Assembly: GCA_004519485.1 (NCBI GenBank)
Contig: CP038136.1
Span: 82,501 to 117,556, forward strand
From: Nannochloropsis oceanica
Taxonomy: Eukaryota; Sar; Eustigmatophyceae; Eustigmatales; Monodopsidaceae
Reading direction: 5' to 3'
Length of the DNA: 35,056 bases
Of this stretch, positions 17,913-26,451 are shown piece after piece. Position 1 is the stretch's first letter. Each line of letters opens with the position of its first letter. Under the pieces are notes generated by a model, which saw nothing but the letters and a program-made list of their open reading frames with translations, ran no database searches and had not been told where the DNA came from. The position numbers and the translations under genes are program-made.

Positions 17913-18071
17913 ATGAATACAAATATCACATTGGATAATGTAGATTCCGCCTTGCTCTTAGTTACATTCTTAGAATGTTTATTGCTTGGTATAGTCGTTT
18001 ATGCAATTTATGTATCTTTTGGTCCACCAGCTCAGGAGCTTCGTGATCCTTTTGAAGAACACGAAGATTAA
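17913..18071 (+). CDS. psbN: PsbN, PSII assembly factor
   Basis: Small single-helix thylakoid protein needed for PSII assembly and repair rather than a core subunit. Translated by hand: 52 residues, opening MNTNITLDNVDSALLLVTF, with the family C terminus FGPPAQELRDPFEEHED. That is about nine residues longer at the N terminus than the usual 43; the first in-frame ATG is used and no internal ATG occurs nearby. It is antisense to the psbB-psbT-psbH unit. Confidence 0.95.
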   Translation: MNTNITLDNVDSALLLVTFLECLLLGIVVYAIYVSFGPPAQELRDPFEEHED

Positions 18072-18082
18072 ACTTTAGAACA

Positions 18083-18113
18083 ACGTATCATAACACGATT
18101 GTGTATGATACGT
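18083..18113. terminator. hairpin between convergent psbN and psbT
   Basis: ACGTATCATAACAC pairs with GTGTATGATACGT with one bulged A, around a four-base loop GATT. It abuts the psbT stop codon and lies 12 bases beyond the psbN stop, so it probably ends psbN transcription. On the minus strand it lies within the psbB-T-H message. Confidence 0.7.
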
Positions 18114-18212
18114 CTATTTAGTAATAATACGAGGTGGTTCACGAAAGAAAACTGCAAAAAAGATAACCATTAAAGTTCCTATAAGTAAAAACGTGTAAAC
18201 TAATGCTTCCAT
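18114..18212 (-). CDS. psbT: photosystem II protein T
   Basis: Single-helix PSII subunit at the dimer interface. Translated by hand: 32 residues, opening [20 protein letters not shown] and ending [11 protein letters not shown], a textbook PsbT. It begins 14 bases after the psbB stop, so the two are co-transcribed. Confidence 0.96.
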   Translation of the reverse strand: MEALVYTFLLIGTLMVIFFAVFFREPPRIITK

Positions 18213-18226
18213 TTTTTATTTCCTAT

Positions 18227-19756
18227 TTAAATAAAACCTTGTCTTCTTGTACTTTCATCACCTAATTTTTGAAGTACACCAAATTCGATTTGATCAGTAA
18301 TACTTGCATCAATACCAGTGAATACATCACGATAAAGTGTTCTTGCTCCATGCCAAAGATGGCCTAGGAAGAATATAAGAGCAAAATTAGCATGACCGAA
18401 TGTATACCATCCTCTTGGACTGCTTCTGAATACACCATCAGATTCTAAACTAGTTCTGTCGAACTCGAATACTTCGCCAAGTTGAGCTTTACGAGCATAT
18501 TTTTTAACAGTAGGCGCATCTTTAAATGTTTGACCATTAAGTTTACCACCGTAGAAGTTCACGTTTACGCCAACTTGTTCAATACTGTATTTAGATTCAG
18601 CACGACGGAATGGGATATCCGCGCGGATAATACCATCTTTATCTAATAAAAGAACTGGGAATGTTTCAAAAAAGGCTGGCATACGGCGTACAGTTAACTC
18701 TCTACCTTCACGATCCGTGAAAATAGGATGACCTAACCATGCTTCTGCAATACCATCACCTTTGTTCATTGGACCAGCACGGAATAAACCACCCTTAGCA
18801 GGATTATTTCCGATGTAATCGTAAAACGCAAGTTTATCAGGTATACGAGCCCAAGCTTGTGATTTTGATAGGCCTTCAGCAACTGAATTTTCAACACGTC
18901 TTTCAATTTCCTGTTGGAAATATCCGCTATCCCATTGATAACGAGTAGGACCAAAAAGCTCAATTGGTGTAGTGGCTGAACCATACCACATTGTTCCAGA
19001 TGTAACAAATGCAGCAAAGAATACGGCAGCGATACTACTAGATAATACTGTTTCAATATTACCCATTCTTAATCCACGATATAAACGTTGAGGTGGTCTT
19101 ACAATAATATGGAAGAAACCTGCAAGGATACCAATTGTTCCCGCTGCAATATGATGTGCCGCAACACCACCTGGGTTAAATGGGTTAAAACCGTCGGGAC
19201 CCCAAGAAGGTGCAACACCTTGTACTTTTCCTGTTAAACCGTAAGCATCTGACAACCAGATCCCCGGGCCAAAAAAACCTGTTACATGGAATGCACCGAA
19301 TCCTAGGCAAAGAATGCCTGATAAGAATAAGTGAATACCAAACACTTTAGGTAAATCTAATGAGATTTCATCAGATCGTTGAATATTGAAAATATCTAAG
19401 TCCCAATATACCCAATGCCAAATTGCGGCAAGGAATAATAAACCAGAAAGTACAATATGTGTTAACGCAACACCTTCATAACTCCAGAGTCCAGGATTTA
19501 ATCCACTTTCACCAGTAACACTCCAACCACCCCAAGAATCAGTTACACCTAATCTTGTCATAAAAGGCATAACAAACATACCTTGTCTCCACATAGGATT
19601 CAAGATAGGATCTGATGGATCAAAAATTGCAAGTTCGTATAAAGCCATTGAACCAGCCCATCCTGATACTAAAGCAGTATGCATAATATGAACTGCTAAT
19701 AACCTTCCAGGATCATTTAATACTACGGTATGGACACGATACCAAGGTAATGCCAT
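18227..19756 (-). CDS. psbB: photosystem II CP47 chlorophyll protein
   Basis: Six-helix inner antenna of PSII. It has 509 residues (family 508-510). It opens with [20 protein letters not shown], has repeated His ligands in the helices (for example [18 protein letters not shown]), a large lumenal loop, and the C terminus [12 protein letters not shown] Shine-Dalgarno GGAGG lies eight bases before the ATG. It heads the psbB-psbT-psbH unit. Confidence 0.98.
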   Translation of the reverse strand: MALPWYRVHTVVLNDPGRLLAVHIMHTALVSGWAGSMALYELAIFDPSDPILNPMWRQGMFVMPFMTRLGVTDSWGGWSVTGESGLNPGLWSYEGVALTHIVLSGLLFLAAIWHWVYWDLDIFNIQRSDEISLDLPKVFGIHLFLSGILCLGFGAFHVTGFFGPGIWLSDAYGLTGKVQGVAPSWGPDGFNPFNPGGVAAHHIAAGTIGILAGFFHIIVRPPQRLYRGLRMGNIETVLSSSIAAVFFAAFVTSGTMWYGSATTPIELFGPTRYQWDSGYFQQEIERRVENSVAEGLSKSQAWARIPDKLAFYDYIGNNPAKGGLFRAGPMNKGDGIAEAWLGHPIFTDREGRELTVRRMPAFFETFPVLLLDKDGIIRADIPFRRAESKYSIEQVGVNVNFYGGKLNGQTFKDAPTVKKYARKAQLGEVFEFDRTSLESDGVFRSSPRGWYTFGHANFALIFFLGHLWHGARTLYRDVFTGIDASITDQIEFGVLQKLGDESTRRQGFI

Positions 19757-19812
19757 TTTTTTCGCCTCCGTTTACATGGTTTGACTTTCTTGAGAAAGAA
19801 ACAAATAATTTT

Positions 19813-19842
19813 AGTATATGTTTCTTCTTTATTGTTTATTAA
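19813..19842 (-). promoter_or_regulatory. candidate psbB promoter
   Basis: Minus-strand -35 TTAATA (19842-19837), an 18-base spacer and -10 TATACT (19818-19813, five of six consensus bases), about 55 bases upstream of the psbB ATG. Plausible but in AT-rich DNA. Confidence 0.4.
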
Positions 19843-19906
19843 AAAAAAAATAGACTTATTTAATTATAATTGTGATCAGTTAAAAACTAACTAATTGTAC
19901 AAAAGT

Positions 19907-19935
19907 CTTTACTAAATTCTAAAACTTTGTATAAT
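19907..19935 (+). promoter_or_regulatory. promoter for petF
   Basis: TTTACT (19907-19912), a 17-base spacer and a perfect TATAAT (19930-19935), 65 bases before the petF ATG. The spacer of 244 bases between psbB and petF holds only these divergent control regions. Confidence 0.6.
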
Positions 19936-20000
19936 CAAAAACGAAACCCGATCTAAGGATCAAGAATTTTAGAAAAAATTATAAGAAAAGAGAATCATAA

Positions 20001-20309
20001 ATGGCAACAACATATAAAGTAAAACTTATTTATCCTACTGATGCTGAAGATGCTAACCGTTTTATCGACTGTGATGATGACGAATACATTTTAGACGCTG
20101 CTGAAGAAAATGGATTTGAACTACCTTATTCTTGCAGATCAGGTTCTTGTTCAACTTGTGCTGGCCGAGTTGTTGGTGGTACTATTGATCAATCTGAGCA
20201 ATCCTTTTTAGAAGATGATCAAGTTGCAGAGGGATTCGTATTAACTTGCGTAGCATATCCTGCATCTGATTGTCAAATTTTAACAAATCAAGAGGATGAA
20301 CTTTATTAA
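20001..20309 (+). CDS. petF: [2Fe-2S] ferredoxin
   Basis: Stromal electron acceptor of PSI, passing electrons to FNR, thioredoxin reductase and others. It has 102 residues including the initiator. Cluster ligands are C45, C50, C53 (in [11 protein letters not shown]) and C83 (in LTCVAYP), the exact plant-type spacing. It is acidic, with [18 protein letters not shown] plastid copy is typical of red-lineage algae. It has its own promoter and a strong hairpin after it, so it appears monocistronic. Confidence 0.97.
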   Translation: MATTYKVKLIYPTDAEDANRFIDCDDDEYILDAAEENGFELPYSCRSGSCSTCAGRVVGGTIDQSEQSFLEDDQVAEGFVLTCVAYPASDCQILTNQEDELY

Positions 20310-20337
20310 GTTGTCTATTTCAACTTGAGATTTAACA

Positions 20338-20374
20338 ATGAGATAAAGTTAAGAAAAACTTAACTTTATCTCAT
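20338..20374. terminator. 16-bp hairpin between convergent petF and rps10
   Basis: Perfect arms 20338-20353 and 20359-20374 around a five-A loop, followed by T-rich sequence. It closes the petF transcript and lies just beyond the end of the 27-gene minus-strand ribosomal array. Confidence 0.82.
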
Positions 20375-20381
20375 CAATTTT

Positions 20382-20729
20382 TTAACTTATTTGATTGAAG
20401 AAGATAGAAATATCCACACCGGGAGGAAATGAAATAGCACTTAAAAGATTAATATAATTCTTTTTAGGTACTTTAATATCAAATATCCATTTGTGTCTTC
20501 TGATCTCAAACTGTTCTTGAGAAGCTTTATCAATATGAGGAGATCTTAGTAATGAGTAGTAACGTTTTTTTACAGGTAGACGTACAGGACCTTTAACTAA
20601 AGTTTGGCCATTATAAATTCCATCTAATCTTTTTAACTCTTCTTCTAATAGTAAACTACTTATTCTTAATACTCTTGAATTATAAGCTTTTAATCGAATA
20701 CGAAAACTGATTTCTCCATTTTTCGTCAT
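20382..20729 (-). CDS. rps10: 30S ribosomal protein S10
   Basis: Small-subunit head protein (NusE in bacteria). It has 115 residues, slightly above the usual 105. Core: RIRLKAYNSRVLRISS, then GPVRLPVKKRYYSLLRSPHIDKASQEQFEIRRHKW. It is the last gene of the array, 36 bases after tufA, matching the cyanobacterial rps12-rps7-fus-tufA-rps10 order minus fus. Confidence 0.96.
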   Translation of the reverse strand: MTKNGEISFRIRLKAYNSRVLRISSLLLEEELKRLDGIYNGQTLVKGPVRLPVKKRYYSLLRSPHIDKASQEQFEIRRHKWIFDIKVPKKNYINLLSAISFPPGVDISIFFNQIS

Positions 20730-20765
20730 ATTATATTTTAGCCTTTTTATTAAGAATAATTTTGC

Positions 20766-21995
20766 CTATTCTAAGATTTTTGATACAACACCTGCACCAA
20801 TCGTACGACCACCTTCACGAATAGCGAAACGCATTCCGGCTTCAATAGCAATAGGCGAAATTAATTCTGCTGTCATTTTAATACGGTCACCCGGAATTAC
20901 CATTTCTGCGGCAGCTCCATCATCGGCAGTAAATCCTGTAATATTACCTGTTACATCTGTTGTTCTTACATAAAACTGAGGTCGATAACCTGGTAAGAAT
21001 GGTGTATGACGCCCACCTTCTTCTTTTTTTAGAATGTAAACCTCAGCTTCAAAACGTTTGTGTGGTTTAATAGTGCCAGGTTTAGCTAGAACCATTCCCC
21101 TTTGAATATCACCTTTTTGTACACCACGTAATAAAATACCAATATTATCTCCAGCAAATCCTTCGTCAAGTGTCTTTTGGAACATCTCTAAACCAGTAAC
21201 AGTTGTCGTTTTTGTTTCAACGATACCAATGATTTCAATTGTTTCCCCAACTTTAACTGTACCACGCTCAATTCTTCCTGTTGCGACTGTACCACGGCCT
21301 GTAATTGAGAATACATCCTCAACAGCCATTAAAAATGTTTTGTCAACATCACGTACTGGTGTTGGAATATAGCTATCTACAGCATCCATTAGGTCAAAAA
21401 TTTTGTCTACCCATTGATTTTCACCACGTTTTGTTACAGTTGCATTTGTTACCGCTTCCAAAGCTAATAAAGCTGAACCTGAAACAAAAGGTATTTCCTC
21501 ACCAGGGAAATCATAATTTGATAATAACTCACGAACTTCAAGTTCTACTAATTCCAGAAGTTCATCATCATCTACTTGATCAGCTTTATTTAAGAATACA
21601 ACAACATGAGGTACACCAACTTGTTTTGCTAAAAGTATGTGTTCACGCGTTTGAGGCATTGGCCCATCAGCGGCTGATACAACTAGAATTGCACCATCCA
21701 TTTGAGCAGCCCCGGTAATCATGTTTTTAACGTAATCTGCGTGACCAGGACAATCAACGTGTGCATAGTGACGTGACTCAGTTTCATATTCTACATGTGC
21801 AGTATTAATTGTAATACCACGTGCTTTTTCTTCTGGAGCTGCATCAATGTCATCGTACTTTCTTGCCTTTGCATTCCCTAAAAGAGAAAGAGTACTTGTA
21901 ATTGCAGCTGTTAAGGTTGTTTTACCATGGTCAACATGACCAATAGTACCAATATTTACATGAGGTTTTGTACGTTCGAACTTTTCACGAGCCAT
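20766..21995 (-). CDS. tufA: translation elongation factor Tu
   Basis: GTPase that delivers aminoacyl-tRNA to the ribosome. It has 409 residues, the plastid length. G motifs: GHVDHGKT (19-26), the switch region [22 protein letters not shown] and NKAD. Domains 2 and 3 follow, ending [15 protein letters not shown]. An open frame on the opposite strand at 21305-21718 is a shadow. Confidence 0.98.
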   Translation of the reverse strand: MAREKFERTKPHVNIGTIGHVDHGKTTLTAAITSTLSLLGNAKARKYDDIDAAPEEKARGITINTAHVEYETESRHYAHVDCPGHADYVKNMITGAAQMDGAILVVSAADGPMPQTREHILLAKQVGVPHVVVFLNKADQVDDDELLELVELEVRELLSNYDFPGEEIPFVSGSALLALEAVTNATVTKRGENQWVDKIFDLMDAVDSYIPTPVRDVDKTFLMAVEDVFSITGRGTVATGRIERGTVKVGETIEIIGIVETKTTTVTGLEMFQKTLDEGFAGDNIGILLRGVQKGDIQRGMVLAKPGTIKPHKRFEAEVYILKKEEGGRHTPFLPGYRPQFYVRTTDVTGNITGFTADDGAAAEMVIPGDRIKMTAELISPIAIEAGMRFAIREGGRTIGAGVVSKILE

Positions 21996-22062
21996 TTTTT
22001 TTTTTCCTTTCTTGTTTTAGTTAAATTGTAATTGAATCAATTTAATAATCAAATTTTATTTT

Positions 22063-22539
22063 CTATTTTTTAGTTTTAAAAAAACTAAATGCTTTATTTG
22101 CTTCAGCCATTTTGTGAACTTCTTCGCGTCTACGAATAGAATTTCCTATTCCTTTTGAAGCATCCATTAACTCACGAGCTAGCTTAAATGACATATTCTT
22201 TCCAGATCTGTCACGTGAAAACTTTAGGATCCATTTTAAAGCTAAATTTGTAGCTCTAAGTCTTTTTACTTCAATTGGAACCTGATATGTAGCACCACCA
22301 ATTCTTTTTGGTTTTAATTCTACTATAGGGCTTACATTTTGAACAGCTTTTTCTAAAGTTACAAGGCCTTCAACACTTGTTTTTTGTTTAACATAGTCTA
22401 AAGCCCTATAAACAATTCGCTCTGCTAATTGTTTTTTACCACTTTTTAGTACACGTAAACTTAACAAGCTTACAAGATAACTATTATATATTGGATCTGG
22501 ACCAGGTAGACGTTTTTTAATTCTTTTTCGTCTTGACAT
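22063..22539 (-). CDS. rps7: 30S ribosomal protein S7
   Basis: Head protein that nucleates 16S 3' domain assembly. It has 158 residues (usual 155-157). Core: PKRIGGATYQVPIEVKRLRA and SIRRREEVHKMAEANKAF. The gene is 67 bases upstream of tufA; the fusA gene that lies between them in bacteria is absent, as in other plastids. Confidence 0.97.
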   Translation of the reverse strand: MSRRKRIKKRLPGPDPIYNSYLVSLLSLRVLKSGKKQLAERIVYRALDYVKQKTSVEGLVTLEKAVQNVSPIVELKPKRIGGATYQVPIEVKRLRATNLALKWILKFSRDRSGKNMSFKLARELMDASKGIGNSIRRREEVHKMAEANKAFSFFKTKK

Positions 22540-22557
22540 TTTAATTATTTCCTAGAT

Positions 22558-22935
22558 TTACTTTTTCTTAGCTTTGCGGGCACCATATTTTGAACGCCCT
22601 TGCATCCTTTTAGTAACACCAACTGTATCTAGTGCACCACGAACGACTCTGTATCGAACTCCAGGTAAATCCTTTACACGACCACCTCTAATCAAAACAA
22701 CTGAATGCTCTTGTAAATTATGGCCTTCACCAGGAATATGAGCTGTAACCTCAAATCCAGATGTCAGTCTAATTCTGGCCACTTTTCGCATTGCTGAGTT
22801 TGGTTTTTTTGGTGTAACAATATAAACTCTTGTACACACGCCGCGTCTTTGAGGACACGCTTTTAAAGCGGCTGCTTTACTTTTTTTTTTAAGAGTTGTA
22901 CGCTCATTTCTAATTAATTGTTGAACCGTTGGCAT
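22558..22935 (-). CDS. rps12: 30S ribosomal protein S12
   Basis: Decoding-centre protein. It has 125 residues with the conserved [20 protein letters not shown] loop and the [16 protein letters not shown] segment. The gene is a single uninterrupted frame, unlike the trans-spliced rps12 of land plants. It lies 18 bases before rps7. Confidence 0.98.
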   Translation of the reverse strand: MPTVQQLIRNERTTLKKKSKAAALKACPQRRGVCTRVYIVTPKKPNSAMRKVARIRLTSGFEVTAHIPGEGHNLQEHSVVLIRGGRVKDLPGVRYRVVRGALDTVGVTKRMQGRSKYGARKAKKK

Positions 22936-22938
22936 AAT

Positions 22939-23163
22939 TTATTTATTACTCTCCTCTGATTCCATATTATATTTTTTTAAGAATCGTTCAACACGACCCT
23001 CAGTATCGATAATTTTTTGCGAACCTGTAAAGAAAGGGTGATTTCCTGACCATATATCGACATGTAACTCAGGTTTTGTAGATGATATTGTCATAATTTC
23101 TTTACCATCGCAGTAAACTTTAGTCTTCTCAAACCAACTTGGGTGAATATTTTTTTTTGGCAT
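22939..23163 (-). CDS. rpl31: 50S ribosomal protein L31
   Basis: Bridges the ribosomal subunits. It has 74 residues with IHPSWFEKTKVYCDG, SGNHPFFTGSQKIIDTEGRVERF. Only one cysteine is present, so it is the zinc-free type. It lies three bases before the rps12 start, in the tightly packed rpl13-rps9-rpl31-rps12 run. Confidence 0.95.
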   Translation of the reverse strand: MPKKNIHPSWFEKTKVYCDGKEIMTISSTKPELHVDIWSGNHPFFTGSQKIIDTEGRVERFLKKYNMESEESNK

Positions 23164-23168
23164 ATTAA

Positions 23169-23579
23169 TTAACGCTTAGAATATTGCGGTGCTTTACGTG
23201 CCTTTTTCAGGCCATATTTTTTACGCTCTTTTATCCTTGTATCACGAGTTAGTAACCCTAAATTTCTAAGTTTGACTCTTTTATCAGAATCAAGACTTGA
23301 AATTGCTTTTGCTACTGCTAACCTAATAGCTTCAGTTTGACCTTGTAGCCCACCACCAGAAACATCAATAATAATATTATATGCTTTATCAGATTGGAAA
23401 ATTTCAAGTGGAGTTCTACAAATTCCTAAACCATTTGCAATAGAATGGAAATACTCAACTCCAGATTTTTGATTAATTGTAATTTCTCCAGTTCCGGAAA
23501 AAATTTTGACAAGTGCTGAAGCACTTTTTCGACGGCCTACACCAGTAGCAAGTATACTATTTTTTTCAAATGTTATCAT
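23169..23579 (-). CDS. rps9: 30S ribosomal protein S9
   Basis: Its C-terminal tail contacts P-site tRNA. It has 136 residues, with GVGRRKSASALVKIF near the N terminus, GGGLQGQTEAIRLAVAKAI, and the C terminus KKYGLKKARKAPQYSKR ending in the conserved Lys-Arg. It follows rpl13, the universal bacterial pairing. Confidence 0.97.
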   Translation of the reverse strand: MITFEKNSILATGVGRRKSASALVKIFSGTGEITINQKSGVEYFHSIANGLGICRTPLEIFQSDKAYNIIIDVSGGGLQGQTEAIRLAVAKAISSLDSDKRVKLRNLGLLTRDTRIKERKKYGLKKARKAPQYSKR

Positions 23580-23590
23580 AGTCTGAATTA

Positions 23591-24028
23591 TTATTTACTG
23601 AAGATAACTTCTTTTGGTTTCTGTGCTTTATGTGGATGTTCATTTCCAGCATATACACGTAATCTTTTTGCTAAATCAGATTTTTCAAATCCGTTAGGTA
23701 GCATTCTTTTTACAGCTAATTCAATTACTCTATAAGGGAATCGTGCAAGTAATTCAGCTAATGACCTTGTTTTCAATTCACCCGGTTTGCCTGTATGTGT
23801 GTAATAAAACTTTTGATTAAGTTTATTACCACTAACTTTTATCTTATCAGCATTGATAACGACGACATGTACTTTGCTATCGCTACCAGGTGTATAAGTT
23901 ACTTGGTTTTTACCTTGAATTAAATTTGCAATTTTTGTTGATAATCTACCAAGTGTTTGATTCTCAGCATCGATTAAATACCAACTTCTTTCTTTGTGTT
24001 TTCCTAATGGTATATATGTATGATTCAT
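23591..24028 (-). CDS. rpl13: 50S ribosomal protein L13
   Basis: Early-assembling large-subunit protein. It has 145 residues with WYLIDAENQTLGRLSTKIA, the GDKIKVSG-like segment NADKIKVSGNKL, and PHKAQKP near the C terminus. It sits between rpoA and rps9, as in cyanobacteria. Confidence 0.97.
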   Translation of the reverse strand: MNHTYIPLGKHKERSWYLIDAENQTLGRLSTKIANLIQGKNQVTYTPGSDSKVHVVVINADKIKVSGNKLNQKFYYTHTGKPGELKTRSLAELLARFPYRVIELAVKRMLPNGFEKSDLAKRLRVYAGNEHPHKAQKPKEVIFSK

Positions 24029-24082
24029 ATTGGATCGGTTTTAAAATTTTATTTTCGATCAAGAGATTTAATCAATAAAATT

Positions 24083-25405
24083 TTAGAGTGGTAATGAATT
24101 TGGAATTAATTCCCATTTCAAATTTTTATCAAGATTTATAGATAGACCGAATGAATTTAAAGATTTTTCTATGGATACTAAATCATTTTCCTTTAAACCA
24201 ATTCTTTTAAATAATTCTAAAGGTATCGATATTAGATTTTGAAGAGTTACGAAACCTTCTCTTCGAAGAAGTAGTTCAAGGTTAACAGGTAAATTCAAAT
24301 GTTTTAAATCTAGTTTTTTCAGTAATTCAATAGTATATGAATCTACTAAACTATCTCTAATTTTTTGTGTTAACATAAATTGAGAACTCATTTCTAATGC
24401 TAGCAAAAGATTTTTTTCACTAGCATAAACGTGTGGAAGGGGCTCTAAAATAGTCAATGTTTCTTGTAATTCAAGGACAGCAAGTTCAATTGCGGCGGCA
24501 GGCTCTATATCTCCTCTACTAACTACAACAAATTTTAAAAACTCTTCAGTGTCAGTAACACCACGCTTAATTAATTCTTCATACTCTGATACAGACGAAT
24601 TTGTTGTTTGAATAACTTCAAATCCACAAGATTGAATTGACGAGTAGATTGGATCTACAACAATGATATCAAGGGGTAGCTTTTGAGGAGGATTCAATTT
24701 AATTTTACTATCTTTTAAGTTAGTTTTAATAATATTGGAGCGCGAATCTTTTAAAGTTTTTAAATTATTTAGATTCGCTAATAGTTTTTTAGATTTTTCA
24801 ACTGATAAGTTAAATTCACTATTTTGTTTTTTTAAATTTTCAGAAAAACTATTGGTACTAGCTCCAAAGATATTATTTATATCAGCTTCTCTAAGTTTTA
24901 GTAGATTTTTATTTGTTGTTTTAACAGGATTAATAGGATCAATATGATCTGAACCTTGATTAACTTCAGGAGAACTTATCATTATATGTAAATCCAATGG
25001 ATATGAACCATTTAAAGTACAAATGTATTGATAAGGATTAATAACTTCTAATCCTTCGTCTAATTTTAAGTCTTGTGCCGTAATAATCGCTGGACCAACC
25101 TTTTGTATACGCGCTGTTCCTATATAAGGGAAAAAGGATGATTTTATATGTATTCTTTGAAGATTTAGTGAGAGTTCAAATAAATCTTCCCGTATACTAT
25201 TTCCATTATTAAAATTTCCACAAGCACTTGTAATAGCTAAGGTTTTCGAAAGTGACAGTAATGTGCGTCTTAAAGCGGCTCCTATAGTAGTTCCCATTGT
25301 TTTTTTAAAGGGACCTATCCGAAATTGGAATGAAATATGCCCTGTTCTTTTATCAACAGTACGTTTTTCAATTTCAATAACTAATCTCTGTTTTTCGGTT
25401 TTCAT
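24083..25405 (-). CDS. rpoA: RNA polymerase alpha subunit, enlarged
   Basis: Assembles the plastid-encoded polymerase and contacts promoters. It has 440 residues, about 100 more than common plastid alphas. The N-terminal dimerisation domain opens with FQFRIGPFKKTMGTTIGAALRRTLL and continues to about residue 145. Residues about 146-240 are a Lys/Asn/Ser-rich stretch replacing a loop of about 25 residues in E. coli alpha. The domain then resumes at LPLDIIVVDPIYSSIQSCGFEV through EPAAAIELAVLELQE. The C-terminal domain with a helix-hairpin-helix (about 355-425) is kept. The frame is open throughout, so the insert is translated unless removed from the RNA. It sits between rps11 and rpl13, the ancestral place. 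Confidence 0.95.
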   Translation of the reverse strand: MKTEKQRLVIEIEKRTVDKRTGHISFQFRIGPFKKTMGTTIGAALRRTLLSLSKTLAITSACGNFNNGNSIREDLFELSLNLQRIHIKSSFFPYIGTARIQKVGPAIITAQDLKLDEGLEVINPYQYICTLNGSYPLDLHIMISSPEVNQGSDHIDPINPVKTTNKNLLKLREADINNIFGASTNSFSENLKKQNSEFNLSVEKSKKLLANLNNLKTLKDSRSNIIKTNLKDSKIKLNPPQKLPLDIIVVDPIYSSIQSCGFEVIQTTNSSVSEYEELIKRGVTDTEEFLKFVVVSRGDIEPAAAIELAVLELQETLTILEPLPHVYASEKNLLLALEMSSQFMLTQKIRDSLVDSYTIELLKKLDLKHLNLPVNLELLLRREGFVTLQNLISIPLELFKRIGLKENDLVSIEKSLNSFGLSINLDKNLKWELIPNSLPL

Positions 25406-25444
25406 GGTTAAAATATTTTAAATTTTTAAAGTTTGTGATAACTA

Positions 25445-25828
25445 TTATACACGTCTTCTTTTTGGAGCACGACACCCATTATGTGGAACACCAGTTTTGT
25501 CTTCAATTGAGATAATCTCTAAGCCTGTTGCATGGATACCTTTTATAGCAATTTCACGACCGTTTCCAGGTCCATTTAAAATTACGCCAACTTTTTTTAT
25601 GCCAAGTTTTAAAGCTTTAGCACTTGCATTTTTAGCTGCCATTTGTGCCGCATATTGTGTCTTTTTACGACTACCTTTAAAACCGCTGCTTCCTGCCGAA
25701 GCCCAAGTAACTACATTGCCTTTAGGATCCGTAATAGAAATAATTGTATTATTAAAAGTAGAATGAATACATGCAAAGCCTAATGATAAATTTATCTTTC
25801 GCTTCCCTTTATTCAGCTTTTGGTTCAT
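25445..25828 (-). CDS. rps11: 30S ribosomal protein S11
   Basis: Platform protein near the Shine-Dalgarno cleft. It has 127 residues with [37 protein letters not shown], and the C terminus [13 protein letters not shown]. Alpha-operon position between rps13 and rpoA. Confidence 0.97.
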   Translation of the reverse strand: MNQKLNKGKRKINLSLGFACIHSTFNNTIISITDPKGNVVTWASAGSSGFKGSRKKTQYAAQMAAKNASAKALKLGIKKVGVILNGPGNGREIAIKGIHATGLEIISIEDKTGVPHNGCRAPKRRRV

Positions 25829-25900
25829 AGAGTTTTGTCCTAATTTTAGGTTAAAAGTACAAGTAAGTTTAATTTCTCAAAATTTAAAGGTTAAACTTAC

Positions 25901-26272
25901 CTATTTGAAGCGTCTACTTGATTGTTTACCTGCAGTCTTCTTTCTTGTTTGAGAATTCGTTCGAGTACGTTGTCCACGAAGGGGTAAACCTTGTATGTGA
26001 CGTCGTCCTCGATAGCAATTGATTTCTACTAAACGTTTTATATTTAATGCAACTAAACGTTTTAAATCACTTTCAGTAGTATAACTTTTTTCAATACGCT
26101 CACGTAAGCTACTAACTTCAGTATCTGTTAAAGCTTTAGTTTTTGTTTCCGGATTGATATCAATGGAACTAAGAATTTCTTTTGATCTTGTTCGACCAAT
26201 TCCATAGATATAAGTTAGTGCAATCTCTATTGATTTAGTATCGGGCAAATCAACTCCTGCAATTCTTATCAT
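25901..26272 (-). CDS. rps13: 30S ribosomal protein S13
   Basis: Head protein forming subunit bridges. It has 123 residues, opening [20 protein letters not shown] and ending in the basic tail [18 protein letters not shown]. It follows rpl36, as in bacteria. Confidence 0.97.
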   Translation of the reverse strand: MIRIAGVDLPDTKSIEIALTYIYGIGRTRSKEILSSIDINPETKTKALTDTEVSSLRERIEKSYTTESDLKRLVALNIKRLVEINCYRGRRHIQGLPLRGQRTRTNSQTRKKTAGKQSSRRFK

Positions 26273-26297
26273 AATTTTTTTTCTAGTATGGAATAAT

Positions 26298-26411
26298 TTA
26301 ACCTTGTCGTTGTTTATGTTTTTTGTTTACACAAATCACTCGAATTTTACCTGCTCGTCTTATTAAACGACACTTATCACACATTTTTTTTACTGATGGT
26401 CTTACTTTCAT
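26298..26411 (-). CDS. rpl36: 50S ribosomal protein L36, zinc-binding type
   Basis: Translated by hand: 37 residues, opening [20 protein letters not shown] and ending NKKHKQRQG. The zinc ligands C11, C14, C27 and H32 are all present, so this is the C+ form native to cyanobacteria and most plastids. Haptophyte and cryptophyte plastids instead carry a transferred form lacking these cysteines. It lies between secY and rps13; the adk and infA genes found there in bacteria are absent. Confidence 0.96.
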   Translation of the reverse strand: MKVRPSVKKMCDKCRLIRRAGKIRVICVNKKHKQRQG

Positions 26412-26451
26412 TTTTTAACAGTTTTTTTATAAATATTTAAAGAAGATGAAG

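Noticed and set aside
21305-21718. A 137-residue frame antisense to tufA
   Set aside because: A shadow of tufA codon structure, rich in His/Leu/Gln, with no ribosome site and no family resemblance.
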